Below are positions 48,893-57,223 of a stretch of 64,000 nt of DNA, one piece after another. Source of the stretch: Aureimonas sp. SA4125 (GTDB lineage Bacteria > Pseudomonadota > Alphaproteobacteria > Rhizobiales > Rhizobiaceae); assembly GCF_019973775.1 (NCBI RefSeq), contig NZ_AP025032.1, positions 3,100,001 through 3,164,000 of the forward strand. The letters run 5' to 3'. Position numbers and translations under genes: made by a program. Every line of letters starts with the position of its first letter. The first letter of the stretch is position 1. The notes beneath the pieces are model-generated. The model saw only the letters and a program-made list of their open reading frames with translations. It had not been told where the DNA came from and did not search any database.

Positions 48893-48910
48893 TGTCCGCT
48901 ATAACGGACA
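48893..48910. promoter_or_regulatory. Symmetric TGTCCG-N6-CGGACA, probable IclR operator
   Basis: TGTCCGCTATAACGGACA is a perfect dyad in the spacer between the RidA gene and the PLP-enzyme gene, 24 bp before the RidA start. A single site could control both directions. Confidence 0.72.
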
Positions 48911-48988
48911 CATATCCATGTTGCTGGATTGACCTGATAATGATCAAGATGCAATTGAAGTCAATCCAGTTCACCGACGGGACCCCCC

Positions 48989-50062
48989 ATGGCCTCCATC
49001 CTGACCCGAGACGACATCGAAACACCCGCGGTCCTCGTCGACCTGGCAATCGCGGCGCGGAACATTCGCCGCTTTCAGGACCATGCGGATGCGGCCGGCC
49101 TGAAGGCGCGGCCACACATCAAGACGCACAAGCTACCGCACCTCGCGCGGCTGCAGATCGAGGCGGGAGCCGTTGGCATCACCTGCCAGAAGGTGAGCGA
49201 GGCTGAGGCGATGGCCGACGGCGACCCCGCGATCACCAACATCCTCATCACCTACAATATCGTCGGCACGGCCAAGCTCGCGCGGCTCCAACGGCTGGCG
49301 GAACGGGTAAAACTCGCCGTCGTCGCCGACAGCGAAGCGGTTGCGGGAGGGTTGTCTGCAGCCTTCGCCGATGCCGCAGCGCCGTTGACCGTCCTGGTTG
49401 AATGCGACACCGGCGCTCGGCGCTGCGGCGTCACAAGCCCGGAGGCGGCGCGCGATCTCGCTCTGGCCATCGATCGGCTTCCCGGCCTCGTCTTCGGCGG
49501 CCTGATGACCTACCCGCCGGCCGGCGGCGCCGCCGATGCCCACGTCTTCCTGAAGAGCGCGAAGGGATCCATCGAAGCGGCGGGCCTCGCGGTGCAGATC
49601 GTGACGTCGGGCGGCACGCCTGACATTTGGCAGGCCAAAACGGACGGCGTCGTCTCGGAGTATCGACCGGGCACCTACGTCTACAACGATCGCTCGCTCG
49701 TTGCGCGCGGCGTGGCAGGGCTCGAAGACTGCGCCCTGACGGTACTGGCCACCGTGGTATCCGTTCCGGGACCGGACCGCGCGATCGTTGACGCGGGCTC
49801 AAAGATTTTGACCTCGGATCTCCTCGGCCTCAGCGGCCACGGTACAGTGCTGGGACACCCGGAGATCATCATCGACCAGTTGTCCGAGGAACACGGACGC
49901 CTCGTGAGCAAGGGACCCATTGGCCTCTCAGTCGGCGATCGCATTTCGATCGTCCCGAACCACGCTTGCGTCGTCACCAATATGGTCGATGTCGTTCAAG
50001 TGAAAATGGAGAACGGACGATATGAACCCTGGCCGGTAGCCGCCAGGGGTTGCGTCACCTGA
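48989..50062 (+). CDS. DSD1-type PLP enzyme (D-threonine aldolase/D-serine dehydratase-like)
   Basis: A 357-residue fold-III PLP enzyme. The N-terminal alanine-racemase-like barrel has the PLP Lys in RPHIKTHK, QKVSEAEAMADGD and VECDTGARRCGV. The C-terminal domain ends with the metal-site motif NHACVVTNM (His and Cys, as in DSD1/D-threonine aldolases). Expected substrates are D-3-hydroxy amino acids. Divergent transcription from the RidA-IclR-M81-ABC operon suggests uptake and breakdown of a peptide or D-amino-acid compound. Confidence 0.87.
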   Translation: MASILTRDDIETPAVLVDLAIAARNIRRFQDHADAAGLKARPHIKTHKLPHLARLQIEAGAVGITCQKVSEAEAMADGDPAITNILITYNIVGTAKLARLQRLAERVKLAVVADSEAVAGGLSAAFADAAAPLTVLVECDTGARRCGVTSPEAARDLALAIDRLPGLVFGGLMTYPPAGGAADAHVFLKSAKGSIEAAGLAVQIVTSGGTPDIWQAKTDGVVSEYRPGTYVYNDRSLVARGVAGLEDCALTVLATVVSVPGPDRAIVDAGSKILTSDLLGLSGHGTVLGHPEIIIDQLSEEHGRLVSKGPIGLSVGDRISIVPNHACVVTNMVDVVQVKMENGRYEPWPVAARGCVT

Positions 50063-50395
50063 GTGCAGAGAGGCGTCTGCAAAAGGCGTCGTCGTCCTTC
50101 CCTCCGCCAAGCTGATCACCTGGTTCGAGAAGGAAGACGCCGGCGATGGTGCAGGAGAACACGGCTCTCCGAAGCCTCTTACAGATTCCGTTTCCGTTAC
50201 CTGTCTATCAGCGCTGCTATTTGAGAGTTTTGGTGGGTGTGCACAGGTTCGAACTGTGGACCCGCTGATTAAGAGATAGCGGGTTGGCTATTAAGTAGGG
50301 AGCGCGGTGAGCGATACCGCTTAACAGAACCCCGTAATATCAGGCACTTGATGCATTATGTGTCGGCATGACTGGCCTTGTAAACTAATTTGGCC
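50063..50395. other. Junction region left of the integrase
   Basis: No gene is supported. The notable content is the partial tRNA at 50231-50275 (separate entry). Base composition becomes AT-richer from about 50200 on, as expected at the edge of integrated DNA. Confidence 0.5.
50231..50275 (-). other. tRNA-Lys(CUU) 3' fragment, probable attachment site
   Basis: On the minus strand the sequence reads from the anticodon loop CTCTTAA (anticodon CUU) through ATCAG and GGGTC, a complete T-arm (CACAG-TTCGAAC-CTGTG) and the acceptor 3' strand ending in CCA. The 5' half of a tRNA is absent: the expected GCTGA stem before CTCTTAA reads GCTAT. A 3' tRNA fragment next to an integrase gene is the classic duplicated attachment core. 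By geometry the element extends to the right, and an intact tRNA-Lys(CUU) should mark its far end. Confidence 0.82.
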
Positions 50396-50466
50396 GTGAC
50401 CTAGGGGTGACCTAAATGCCGGGCCGTGCTAACCGCTAGGTCACCGCCGCTCTCGCCATAGGTCAC
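50396..50466. repeat. Four copies of octamer GTGACCTA (two direct, two inverted)
   Basis: GTGACCTA at 50396-50403 and 50407-50414; its complement TAGGTCAC at 50437-50444 and 50459-50466. The last ends 3 bp before the integrase ATG. The arrangement suggests arm-type integrase sites, an excisionase site or an autoregulatory operator. Confidence 0.75.
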
Positions 50467-50469
50467 CGC

Positions 50470-51867
50470 ATGCCAACCGAAACCCTCGACGGAAACTCGA
50501 TCCGAAAGGCCACCAAGGTGGCCTCTGAGGGAGGCGACCTCATGCTCCGCGACAAGTCCGCAGCGGGACTTGCGATCCGCGTCCAAAAGGGCGGAGCGAG
50601 CTGGTACTTCATCACCCGCGAGCGGAAGATGGTCATCGGCCGGCTCGATGCCTTCGCCACCGCCGACATCCCCGAGCTTCGCAATCTGGTCACCCGTGCG
50701 CGGAGCATGCTCGCCGAGGGCAACGACCCGACTACAATGCTGAAGGCGGCCGTCGTCCATCGTTCGACCGAGGCCGCGTCCGCGCAGGCTGCCGCGACCT
50801 CCGGCTCGGTGATGCGTTGGGAGGCAATGCGCGATGCCTACCTCGCTTGGGCCAAGGGCCATCGGTCGCCGGACACCTACCGAGGCTACCGCTCCGCGCT
50901 AGGCGCCATCCCCGGATCGCCGCTGGAGGCGGACTTCAAGGCAATCGCAGGTCGGCCGCTCACGCTCATCACGACGCATGACCTTCGGCTCGTCCGGAAC
51001 GCGGTTCTCGAGCGCGGCAAGATCGACGGGAAGCAGGTCTCGAACCAAGACCAGGCACGCCTCACTGTCGCGTCGCTGAAGGCGGCGTTCGGCTGGGCGG
51101 TGGAGAACACTGAGGTGACGGGCCTGACGACGAACCCGGCGACGGAACTGAAGCGGGCGCCTACGGCCTCGATCAGCCCTTACGCCGTCGACCCCGAGGA
51201 GACAGAGGACAAGCGCGCTCTTACGCTGCTCGAACTCGGCATGCTCGTCACGGGCCTCGACAAGATCGACAACCATCCCGCTCGCCTCGGCGTGATGCTA
51301 CAGCTCATGACGGGGCAACGCCGCATGACCGTTGCCCGCGCCCGGCGGCGCTCGTTCGCGTCCCATCCCGAGTACGGCATGATCTGGAAGGTCGGCCCCG
51401 ACAAGAGCGGGAAATATCGCGTGCTGCCGTTGCCCGACCTCGCCGCGTCGGCGGTCGAAGGCGCGCTTGCGGCCGGGCGCTCCACGGATCTTTGGCTTCT
51501 GCCGCAACAGCGCCTTCGCAGGAGCGGCGACGCAGGCGGCAGCCACATCGCCGAGCGGACGCTCTCCGACGTCCTGCTGACCCTCCGGGCACCGGGCGGG
51601 CCGCTCTCTTCGGCCCCATGGGTTGCGACCCACGATCTGCGTCGCGCGTTCGTCACGCACATGCTGCCGCGAACCAAGGCTCTCGGCCTCGACTCGGGCG
51701 CCGTGCCCATGATCACGCGCGCTGACGAGGGACGATACGGCCTCGACGAGACCGTCTACGACCAAGACCCCGCCCTGCCTGCGAAGTCGGCCATGCTCAC
51801 CGAGTGGGACCGCGTCGTGAAAGAGGGCTGCATGCAGGCGGAGAGACTGCTCGACGCGGCCGGCTAG
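50470..51867 (+). CDS. Tyrosine-type integrase
   Basis: A 465-residue phage/island integrase. An N-terminal arm-binding region (VQKGGASWYFITRERKMVIGRLDAF) is followed by a core-binding SAM-like domain and the catalytic domain: LMTGQRRMTVARA (first Arg), GPDKSGKYRVLPL (Lys), THDLRRAFVTHM (His-x2-Arg) and a Tyr in LDETVYDQDP. The C-terminal spacing is slightly unusual. It lies directly right of the tRNA fragment and octamer repeats, and is the recombinase expected to have inserted the element. Confidence 0.88.
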   Translation: MPTETLDGNSIRKATKVASEGGDLMLRDKSAAGLAIRVQKGGASWYFITRERKMVIGRLDAFATADIPELRNLVTRARSMLAEGNDPTTMLKAAVVHRSTEAASAQAAATSGSVMRWEAMRDAYLAWAKGHRSPDTYRGYRSALGAIPGSPLEADFKAIAGRPLTLITTHDLRLVRNAVLERGKIDGKQVSNQDQARLTVASLKAAFGWAVENTEVTGLTTNPATELKRAPTASISPYAVDPEETEDKRALTLLELGMLVTGLDKIDNHPARLGVMLQLMTGQRRMTVARARRRSFASHPEYGMIWKVGPDKSGKYRVLPLPDLAASAVEGALAAGRSTDLWLLPQQRLRRSGDAGGSHIAERTLSDVLLTLRAPGGPLSSAPWVATHDLRRAFVTHMLPRTKALGLDSGAVPMITRADEGRYGLDETVYDQDPALPAKSAMLTEWDRVVKEGCMQAERLLDAAG

Positions 51868-52145
51868 TGCTTCGTGCTGTCGAAGGCCTCGAACACGGCG
51901 ATGGCCTCGGCGACCGACATGGAGGGCTGATCACGCGCCTGCTCGACCGTCTCGCGAATGCGCTTCGCGACGTCGCCGACGGGGACCCATTCGTCCCGCC
52001 GACGCTCGTGCACCGCCTCGATCCCGCGGCGCGCCGTCTCGCGACAACGCTCCAGCTTGACGAGCAGCCGGGCGCGGGCCTCCGGGCAGTCGAGCGCCAG
52101 GATCGCCGCCTCGACGCCGCGCGGCTTGCGCGCGCTGCCGCTCAC
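51864..52145 (-). CDS. Hypothetical protein, helical and charged
   Basis: A 93-residue protein starting with the GTG at 52145, which overlaps the phosphoesterase stop (GTGA). Sequence: SARKPRGVEAAILALDCPEARARLLVKLERCRETARRGIEAVHERRRDEW... ; mostly alpha-helical, many Arg and Glu. No family recognised. Convergent with the integrase, with a 4-bp overlap of stop regions. Translational coupling to the phosphoesterase suggests a shared role in the element. Confidence 0.6.
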   Translation of the reverse strand: MSGSARKPRGVEAAILALDCPEARARLLVKLERCRETARRGIEAVHERRRDEWVPVGDVAKRIRETVEQARDQPSMSVAEAIAVFEAFDSTKH

Positions 52146-52936
52146 GTTCCGACCTCGACTACGAGCCGCGGATCCCAGCCGCTGTATTCGTGCCGGTAGC
52201 CGCACGGATTGCAGATCACCCGCGTGTCGCCGACGCGATAGTCGCACGCGCTGTGTACGTGTCCGTGGACCCACAACGCCGGGCGCCCAGTCTCGATCGT
52301 CGATGACAGGTCGGACGCGAACGCCGGGTTCAGCACGCTCTCGCGGTACTGCGGCGCGATGCTTCCCGCGTGCGGCGCGTGGTGCGTCACCACGACCGTC
52401 GCTCCGTCGAACGGTAGCGCGAGTTCGCCCTCGATGTACGCCCTCGACCGCTGGTGCACCCGCCGAGCGTCCGACGGTGTCCACCAGCGCGCCGCCCCGT
52501 CGCTGCCGACACGGATACGAGAGTGGTCGTTGATCAGTCGCCCGGCCACCTCCATGGCATTCGCGATCTCGACGTCCGCTGCCTTCGCCGACAGGCCGCC
52601 GGCATACAGCGCGTAGTCCGTCCAGAGCGTCGCGCCGACGAAGCGCACGCCGTCGATCGTGACGGTGTCGTCATCGAGAAGATGCACGCCTGGAACCGGG
52701 GTCGCCTTCGCCAGTGCACGGGCGCGGACGAACTCGTCGCCGTAGAACTCGTGGTTGCCGGCGACGAAGACGACGGGCATGCGACGGGCCACGCGGGTGC
52801 CGAGCAGCCGCAGGGATCCGAGCAGCGGCTGATAGACATCCCCGGCGCAGACGCAGACGTCCGCGTCGGGGATGTCGAGGTCGATGTCGTCCTCGTGACG
52901 TCCGAGGTGCAGGTCGGAGATGATCCAGATCTTCAC
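52142..52936 (-). CDS. Calcineurin-like metallophosphoesterase
   Basis: A 264-residue phosphoesterase starting with GTG (GGAGG upstream). The metal-binding motifs are complete: ISDLHLG, VCAGDVYQ, VFVAGNHEFYG, VVTHHAPH and WVHGHVHSACDY, the order seen in small phage- and island-borne phosphoesterases. The substrate may be a phosphodiester or nucleotide. The IS21-type element inserts 27 bp upstream of the start, so its native promoter is probably displaced. Confidence 0.88.
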   Translation of the reverse strand: MKIWIISDLHLGRHEDDIDLDIPDADVCVCAGDVYQPLLGSLRLLGTRVARRMPVVFVAGNHEFYGDEFVRARALAKATPVPGVHLLDDDTVTIDGVRFVGATLWTDYALYAGGLSAKAADVEIANAMEVAGRLINDHSRIRVGSDGAARWWTPSDARRVHQRSRAYIEGELALPFDGATVVVTHHAPHAGSIAPQYRESVLNPAFASDLSSTIETGRPALWVHGHVHSACDYRVGDTRVICNPCGYRHEYSGWDPRLVVEVGT

Positions 52937-53064
52937 GGCGCGCCCTCCTTCTTGGAGTCCTCTGTTGATTTCCACCCGGAACTGACCCGGGACAGCGCCT
53001 GATTTCCACTGAGATTTGACCCATGTGACCTTTCCCCGAGCGCGGCGAGCGAGGGGACAATGGA

Positions 53065-54606
53065 GTGATCTACATGGGACTTTTGAACGTCATCCGCCGC
53101 TTGGCTTTGCGAGAGAAGCTACCGATCCGAGAGATAGCCAGGCGGACCGGGCTCTCGCGGAACACCATCAAGAAGTATCTGAAGGCCGGCACGATCGAGC
53201 CGAAGTTCTCGGTGCCGGAGCGGCCGAGCAAGCTCGACCCGTTCTCCGACAAGCTTGCAGCCTGGCTGAAGGCCGAAGCATCAAAGTCACGTAAGCAGCG
53301 CCGGCCTTTGACGCACTTGCATGCAGATCTCGTCGCTCTCGGGTTCACCGGTTCCTACAACCGTGTGGCCGCGTTCGCCCGCGAATGGCTTGCGGAGCGG
53401 CAGCGCGAGCAGCAAACGACAGGGCGCGGCATCTTCGTTCCCCTGTCTTTCCGCCCCGGCGAAGCCTTCCAGTTCGACTGGAGCGAGGACCATGCGGTGA
53501 TCGGCGGCGACCGCACCAGGCTTCAGGTCGCGCATATCAAGCTGGCGCACAGCCGAGTGTTCCTCGTCCGTGCCTATCTGCTCCAGACCCACGAGATGCT
53601 GTTTGACGCTCATTGGCACGCCTTCCGCGTCTTCGGCGGCGTGCCTGAGCGCGGCATCTACGACAACATGAGAACGGCGGTAGACCGCGTCGGACGCGGC
53701 AAGGAACGCCAGATCAACCTGCGTTTCCTCGCCATGACAAACCACTATGTCTTCAAGCCGGAGTTCTGCAATCCGGCCTCTGGTTGGGAGAAAGGGCAAG
53801 TCGAGAAGAACGTGCAGGATGCGCGGCCGCGTCTGTGGCAGCCGATGCCGAACTTTCCCGATCTCGCCACGCTGAATGCCTGGCTCGAGCAGCGTTGTCT
53901 GGAGCTCTGGCGGGAGATCCCACATGGCCGTCTTGCCGGGACCGTCGCCGATGTCTGGGCCGAAGAGCAGCCCACCTTGATGTCGCTACCGCCTGCCTTC
54001 GACGGGTTCGTCGAGCAGAGCAAGCGCGTCTCGCCTACTTGCCTGATCAGCTTCGAACGCAACCGCTACAGCGTGCCGGCTTCTTTTGCGAACAGGCCCG
54101 TCAGCCTCCGTGTCTACCCGGATCGTCTGGTCATTGCGGCCGAGGGGCAAATCTTGTGCGAGCATGAACGGCGGATCGAGCGATCGCATCATCTGCCGCC
54201 GCGAACGATCTACGACTGGCATCATTATCTGGCGGTGATCCAGCGCAAGCCCGGCGCGCTGCGCAACGGTGCTCCTTTCGCTGAACTGCCGTCAGGCTTC
54301 CGGCGATTGCAGGATCAGATGTTGCGACGGCCCGGTGGCGATCGCGAGATGGTCGATATCCTTGCCCTGGTCCTGCACCATGATGAGCAGGCGGTGCTGG
54401 CCGCAGTGGAGCTGGCACTGTCAGAGGGGGTCGCCACCAAGACCCACGTGCTCAACATCCTGCACCGTCTGATCGACGGAAAGACGATCGACGGCCCGGC
54501 CATCGACACGCCGCAAACGCTGCTGCTGCGCCGAGAGCCCAAGGCCAATGTCGAGCGCTACGACGATTTGCGCGCCCGCAGGAGTGGAGGCCGCCATGCG
54601 TCATGA
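53065..54606 (+). CDS. istA: IstA-type transposase of IS21 family
   Basis: 513 residues. N-terminal helix-turn-helix ([21 protein letters not shown]), an rve-type integrase core with [14 protein letters not shown] (Asp), [13 protein letters not shown] (Asp) and [12 protein letters not shown] (Glu), and a C-terminal beta domain ([17 protein letters not shown]). The start may be the ATG at 53074 (MGLLNV). istB follows and overlaps by 11 bp. Confidence 0.94.
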   Translation: MIYMGLLNVIRRLALREKLPIREIARRTGLSRNTIKKYLKAGTIEPKFSVPERPSKLDPFSDKLAAWLKAEASKSRKQRRPLTHLHADLVALGFTGSYNRVAAFAREWLAERQREQQTTGRGIFVPLSFRPGEAFQFDWSEDHAVIGGDRTRLQVAHIKLAHSRVFLVRAYLLQTHEMLFDAHWHAFRVFGGVPERGIYDNMRTAVDRVGRGKERQINLRFLAMTNHYVFKPEFCNPASGWEKGQVEKNVQDARPRLWQPMPNFPDLATLNAWLEQRCLELWREIPHGRLAGTVADVWAEEQPTLMSLPPAFDGFVEQSKRVSPTCLISFERNRYSVPASFANRPVSLRVYPDRLVIAAEGQILCEHERRIERSHHLPPRTIYDWHHYLAVIQRKPGALRNGAPFAELPSGFRRLQDQMLRRPGGDREMVDILALVLHHDEQAVLAAVELALSEGVATKTHVLNILHRLIDGKTIDGPAIDTPQTLLLRREPKANVERYDDLRARRSGGRHAS

Positions 54607-55390
54607 TCCCGCCAGCGGCGCCGTCGTCATCATGCTGCGCAGCCTCAAGATGTATGGCATGGCCCAGGCCGTCACCGACCTGATTGAGCAAGGCGCGCCT
54701 GCCTTCGAAGCCGCCGTGCCGATCCTGACGCAGCTCCTCAAGGCCGAGATGGCGGAACGCGAGGTGCGCTCGATCGCCTATCACATGAAGGCAGCACGCT
54801 TCCCGGCCTACAAGGATCTGGCGGGCTTCGACTTCTCAGCCAGCGAGATCAACGAGGCCACGGTGCGCCAGCTCCATCGCTGCGAGTTCATCGAAGGAAT
54901 GGAGAATGTCGTGCTGATCGGCGGGCCGGGCACGGGCAAAACCCATGTCGCGACCGCCCTTGGCGTTCAGGCCGTCGAGCATTATCGCCGGAAAGTTCGG
55001 TTCTTCTCGACCATCGAACTCGTCAACATGCTCGAACAGGAGAAAGCCAAGGGCAAAGCCGGCCAACTGGCCGAGACCCTCGTCCGTCTCGATCTCGTGA
55101 TCCTGGACGAGCTTGGATACCTGCCATTCAGTGCCTCAGGCGGTGCGCTGCTCTTCCACCTGCTGAGCAAGCTCTACGAGCGCACCAGCGTCGTCATCAC
55201 GACCAATCTGAGCTTCAGCGAATGGGCCACCGTCTTCGGCGATGCCAAGATGACCACCGCGCTGCTCGATCGCCTCACACATCGTTGCCACATCCTGGAG
55301 ACTGGAAATGACAGCTTCCGCTTCAGAGCCAGCACCGACGCCGCCACCCGCAAGAGGAAGGAAAGCGCACATGCCTTGACCCACACATGA
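54596..55390 (+). CDS. istB: IstB-type transposition helper ATPase
   Basis: 264 residues, a DnaC-like AAA+ ATPase with Walker [10 protein letters not shown], Walker [13 protein letters not shown] and sensor [18 protein letters not shown]. It stimulates IstA and controls target choice. GGAGTGGAGG precedes the ATG, which overlaps the end of istA. Confidence 0.94.
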   Translation: MRHDPASGAVVIMLRSLKMYGMAQAVTDLIEQGAPAFEAAVPILTQLLKAEMAEREVRSIAYHMKAARFPAYKDLAGFDFSASEINEATVRQLHRCEFIEGMENVVLIGGPGTGKTHVATALGVQAVEHYRRKVRFFSTIELVNMLEQEKAKGKAGQLAETLVRLDLVILDELGYLPFSASGGALLFHLLSKLYERTSVVITTNLSFSEWATVFGDAKMTTALLDRLTHRCHILETGNDSFRFRASTDAATRKRKESAHALTHT

Positions 55391-55463
55391 CCCACTCAGC
55401 ATAACTCAGAGCCGGGTCAATTCTCGATGGAAAACCCGGGTCAGTTCCGGGTGGAAATCAACA

Positions 55464-56153
55464 TTCCATGACTGAGAGAACGCGCCAAGCCCTTTTGGCG
55501 CAAGGGTTTCGGGAAAGCTCGGGTCGAAGACTCAAGATGGAAGATGACTCCAGCTAGCGCGTGCGATCTCCAGGCTCCGCCGGCGGATGCCGAAGGTGGG
55601 TTTCAACGTCAGGCTCTCTATGCTGGTAAAAGCGTGACGAAAAGAAATCGTGCTCGGTAAAACCGTGACGGAGAGATGAGGGAAAACCCTTGCTCCGCAG
55701 GGGCTTTCACGTCCCGAGAGGACAAGACTCAAGATGGAAGATAACTCCGCTCGCGCGCTCGGTCGTCTCCTGCTCGCGCTGTTGGGAATCCGGACTCGCG
55801 CGAGCGGAGTCAGCGGCTAGCGCAGTGTGGATCCCGAGCCAGTTCGCCGACTCCACTCGCGCGAGCGGCCTCGACTTCAGCCGGCCCGCTTCGCGGATCT
55901 TCGCGGAGCGTGTGATGACCGCCCCGCCCCGCCCCTCCCACATCGCGCCATGCTCCGCTCGGTCGTCTCTTGAGGACGTGCTGGTGGATATCCCGTTCGT
56001 CCGTTGTCGACGCTGCCGCGAGGAGGCCTCCCGCTCCGCGAGGGGAAACCCATGGCCCGTGGCCCCGGAGGGATCCCGACAGATCTTCTGCCGACCGTCC
56101 GACAGAGGGCCTCCCACGAAGCCCGAAACCCTGTTTGGGGCAAAAGTTTTTCG
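55464..56153. other. 690-bp stretch without a convincing gene, rich in short repeats
   Basis: No open frame here has both a ribosome binding site and a recognisable product. Repeats include a 25-bp unit with one mismatch (55527-55551 and 55724-55748), a TGCT(C)GGTAAAA-N-CGTGACG unit (55621-55639 and 55651-55669), two ACTCGCGCGAGCGG palindromic sites (55794 and 55855 regions) and a repeated GCTCGGTCGTCTC (55758 and 55957 regions). This could be a replication, transfer or regulatory region, or decayed sequence. Confidence 0.5.
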
Positions 56154-56171
56154 TGTTTGACATGTCAAACA
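56154..56171. promoter_or_regulatory. 18-bp perfect palindrome upstream of a small gene
   Basis: TGTTTGACATGTCAAACA is fully self-complementary. A second, slightly shorter form (TTGACATGTCAA core plus ACA) at 56222-56239 overlaps the start codon of the gene at 56230, 68 bp away. Two operator sites for a repressor of that gene are likely. Confidence 0.72.
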
Positions 56172-56221
56172 TCGTTCTTGCGTATGGCGCGCCGGCGACC
56201 CATCATCGTAGGCGAAGGAGA

Positions 56222-56239
56222 TGATTGACATGTCAAACA
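56222..56239. promoter_or_regulatory. Second palindrome, overlapping the start codon
   Basis: TGATTGACATGTCAAACA, a 12-bp perfect core TTGACATGTCAA with one-sided extension. It matches the site at 56154-56171 in 16 of 18 positions and contains the ATG at 56230. Confidence 0.62.
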
Positions 56240-56634
56240 CGCATTCGAACGACAAGCAGACCGAGGCCCTGGCGGCTGTCTACAAGGCCGTCGCCGCGGC
56301 GACGGCGAAGAAGCCAAAGACCGTGCGAGAGCGGTCTCCGGAGGACCGTGCGGCCTACATGCGGGAGGCAAAGCGGCGGCAGAGGGAGCGCGCTCGGGCC
56401 GCCAAGCAGGCCGGCCGTCCCGAGGCCTTGGACGAGGCGATCCGCACCGCTCTCGCCGACGCGGCTATCTTGCTGCTCGCAACTGGCGGCCCCGGCGCGG
56501 ACGCCCTCCAGCGCGCCGTCTCGCTGGCCTTCCCCGGGCGGCCAGCGGTCGCGTCTACGGTCCGTGCCAGGTGTCGGGTGGGTACGCTGCGGCCTCGCGT
56601 GCTGACCGTCGAGAGTCTGTCGACGAAGGGCTGA
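56230..56634 (+). CDS. Small basic hypothetical protein
   Basis: 134 residues from the ATG at 56230 (MSNTHSNDKQ); AAGGAG lies 9 nt upstream, whereas the ATG at 56221 touches it and is unlikely. The central part is strongly basic and helical (RSPEDRAAYMREAKRRQRERARAAKQAG), the C-terminal half more hydrophobic. It looks like a nucleic-acid-binding protein. The gene 63 bp downstream has a similar basic RRYRERLKAKA segment. No family recognised. Confidence 0.62.
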   Translation: MSNTHSNDKQTEALAAVYKAVAAATAKKPKTVRERSPEDRAAYMREAKRRQRERARAAKQAGRPEALDEAIRTALADAAILLLATGGPGADALQRAVSLAFPGRPAVASTVRARCRVGTLRPRVLTVESLSTKG

Positions 56635-56696
56635 TCGTCCCTTGCAGCACCGTCCGACATCATCACGAGGTGACGGGGCATAGGGGGCGAAAGGCT

Positions 56697-57107
56697 ATGG
56701 CAAACAAGCGAATGATCAACGTGCGGCATGCTGAGCAGATGCGCCGCTATCGTGAGCGCCTGAAGGCCAAGGCAACTCCGACGACGGAGGGGGCGGAACA
56801 CTCGCGCGGCGCGCCGGAGACGAGGGTCATCGTGCAATCCTTGGCAACTGCGGTCCGGAAGATGGCGGCGGCCGTCCGGAGGAACCCGACATGCCCAGAG
56901 GCCGAGGCCTACCAGCGGCTAATGAACACGGCGAAAAAGGCGCTCCTGCGCGCCGGATATGACCGCGAGGAGTCGATCAAGCGGCTGACTTTCTACGTGC
57001 TACCGCCGGCGGCGAAGTCCAAGCGTCGCAAGGCAGATATCGAACAGAGGTATTGGGAGCAGCCGCCCGTCGCCGGCATCCCGCGCGTGACGCAGCCGGA
57101 ATCCTAA
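56697..57107 (+). CDS. Small basic hypothetical protein
   Basis: 136 residues from the ATG at 56697 (MANKRMINVRHAEQM), with GGGGGCGAAAGG upstream. A basic helix (MRRYRERLKAKA) is followed by a charged helical middle part (RKMAAAVRRNPTCPEAEAYQRLMNTAKKALLRAG) and a basic tail (KSKRRKADIEQRYWEQ). It resembles the preceding gene in architecture more than in sequence. Probably binds nucleic acid; function unknown. Confidence 0.62.
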   Translation: MANKRMINVRHAEQMRRYRERLKAKATPTTEGAEHSRGAPETRVIVQSLATAVRKMAAAVRRNPTCPEAEAYQRLMNTAKKALLRAGYDREESIKRLTFYVLPPAAKSKRRKADIEQRYWEQPPVAGIPRVTQPES

Positions 57108-57112
57108 AGTGG

Positions 57113-57172
57113 CCATACACCGCCATGACTCCGTTCTTCCGGCGATCGCCATCCAGCTCACGCGGTGTATGG
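57113..57172. promoter_or_regulatory. Long-range inverted repeat in a 5' leader
   Basis: CCATACACCGC at 57113-57123 pairs with GCGGTGTATGG at 57162-57172, an 11-bp perfect stem enclosing 38 nt. It lies directly before the second hairpin at 57187-57222, so the 116-nt spacer could fold as two stems. Confidence 0.55.
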
Positions 57173-57186
57173 AATCTTGCGCCGCC

Positions 57187-57222
57187 GGCGAGCCTCCTAG
57201 GTGTCATCCTAGGAGGCTCGCC
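57187..57222 (+). promoter_or_regulatory. 15-bp perfect hairpin enclosing a Shine-Dalgarno
   Basis: Arms 57187-57201 (GGCGAGCCTCCTAGG) and 57208-57222 (its complement), loop TGTCAT. The right arm contains AGGAGG (57211-57216), 7 nt from the ATG at 57224, and is fully paired. No T-tract follows, so a terminator is unlikely. Translation of the next gene should be blocked unless the stem opens. Confidence 0.75.
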
Positions 57223-57223
57223 C

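Larger units (their letters stand above)
52963..55463 (+). mobile_element. IS21-family insertion sequence
   Basis: A 2501-bp element with istA and istB genes, bounded by perfect inverted ends of about 29 bp (both begin TGTTGATTTCCACCCGG in the inward direction). No flanking direct repeat is visible (left flank ...GGAGTCCTC, right flank TTCCATGA...), so the flanks may have been rearranged after insertion or two copies recombined. Confidence 0.92.

Noticed and set aside
50231..50275. A complete tRNA gene
   Set aside because: Only the 3' half is present; the D-arm, the 5' acceptor strand and the 5' anticodon stem are missing, so it is an attachment-site remnant.
55810..56172. Minus-strand frame beginning MFDMSNT next to the 56154 palindrome
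   Set aside because: The apparent start arises from the symmetry of the palindrome shared with the real gene at 56230; the rest is low-complexity, without support.
55464..56229. CRISPR array
   Set aside because: Repeats are few, unequal in length and irregularly spaced; no array or cas gene is present anywhere in the window.
57187..57222. Rho-independent terminator
   Set aside because: The stem is strong, but no T-run follows and the gene starts 2 nt later; a translational control hairpin fits better.
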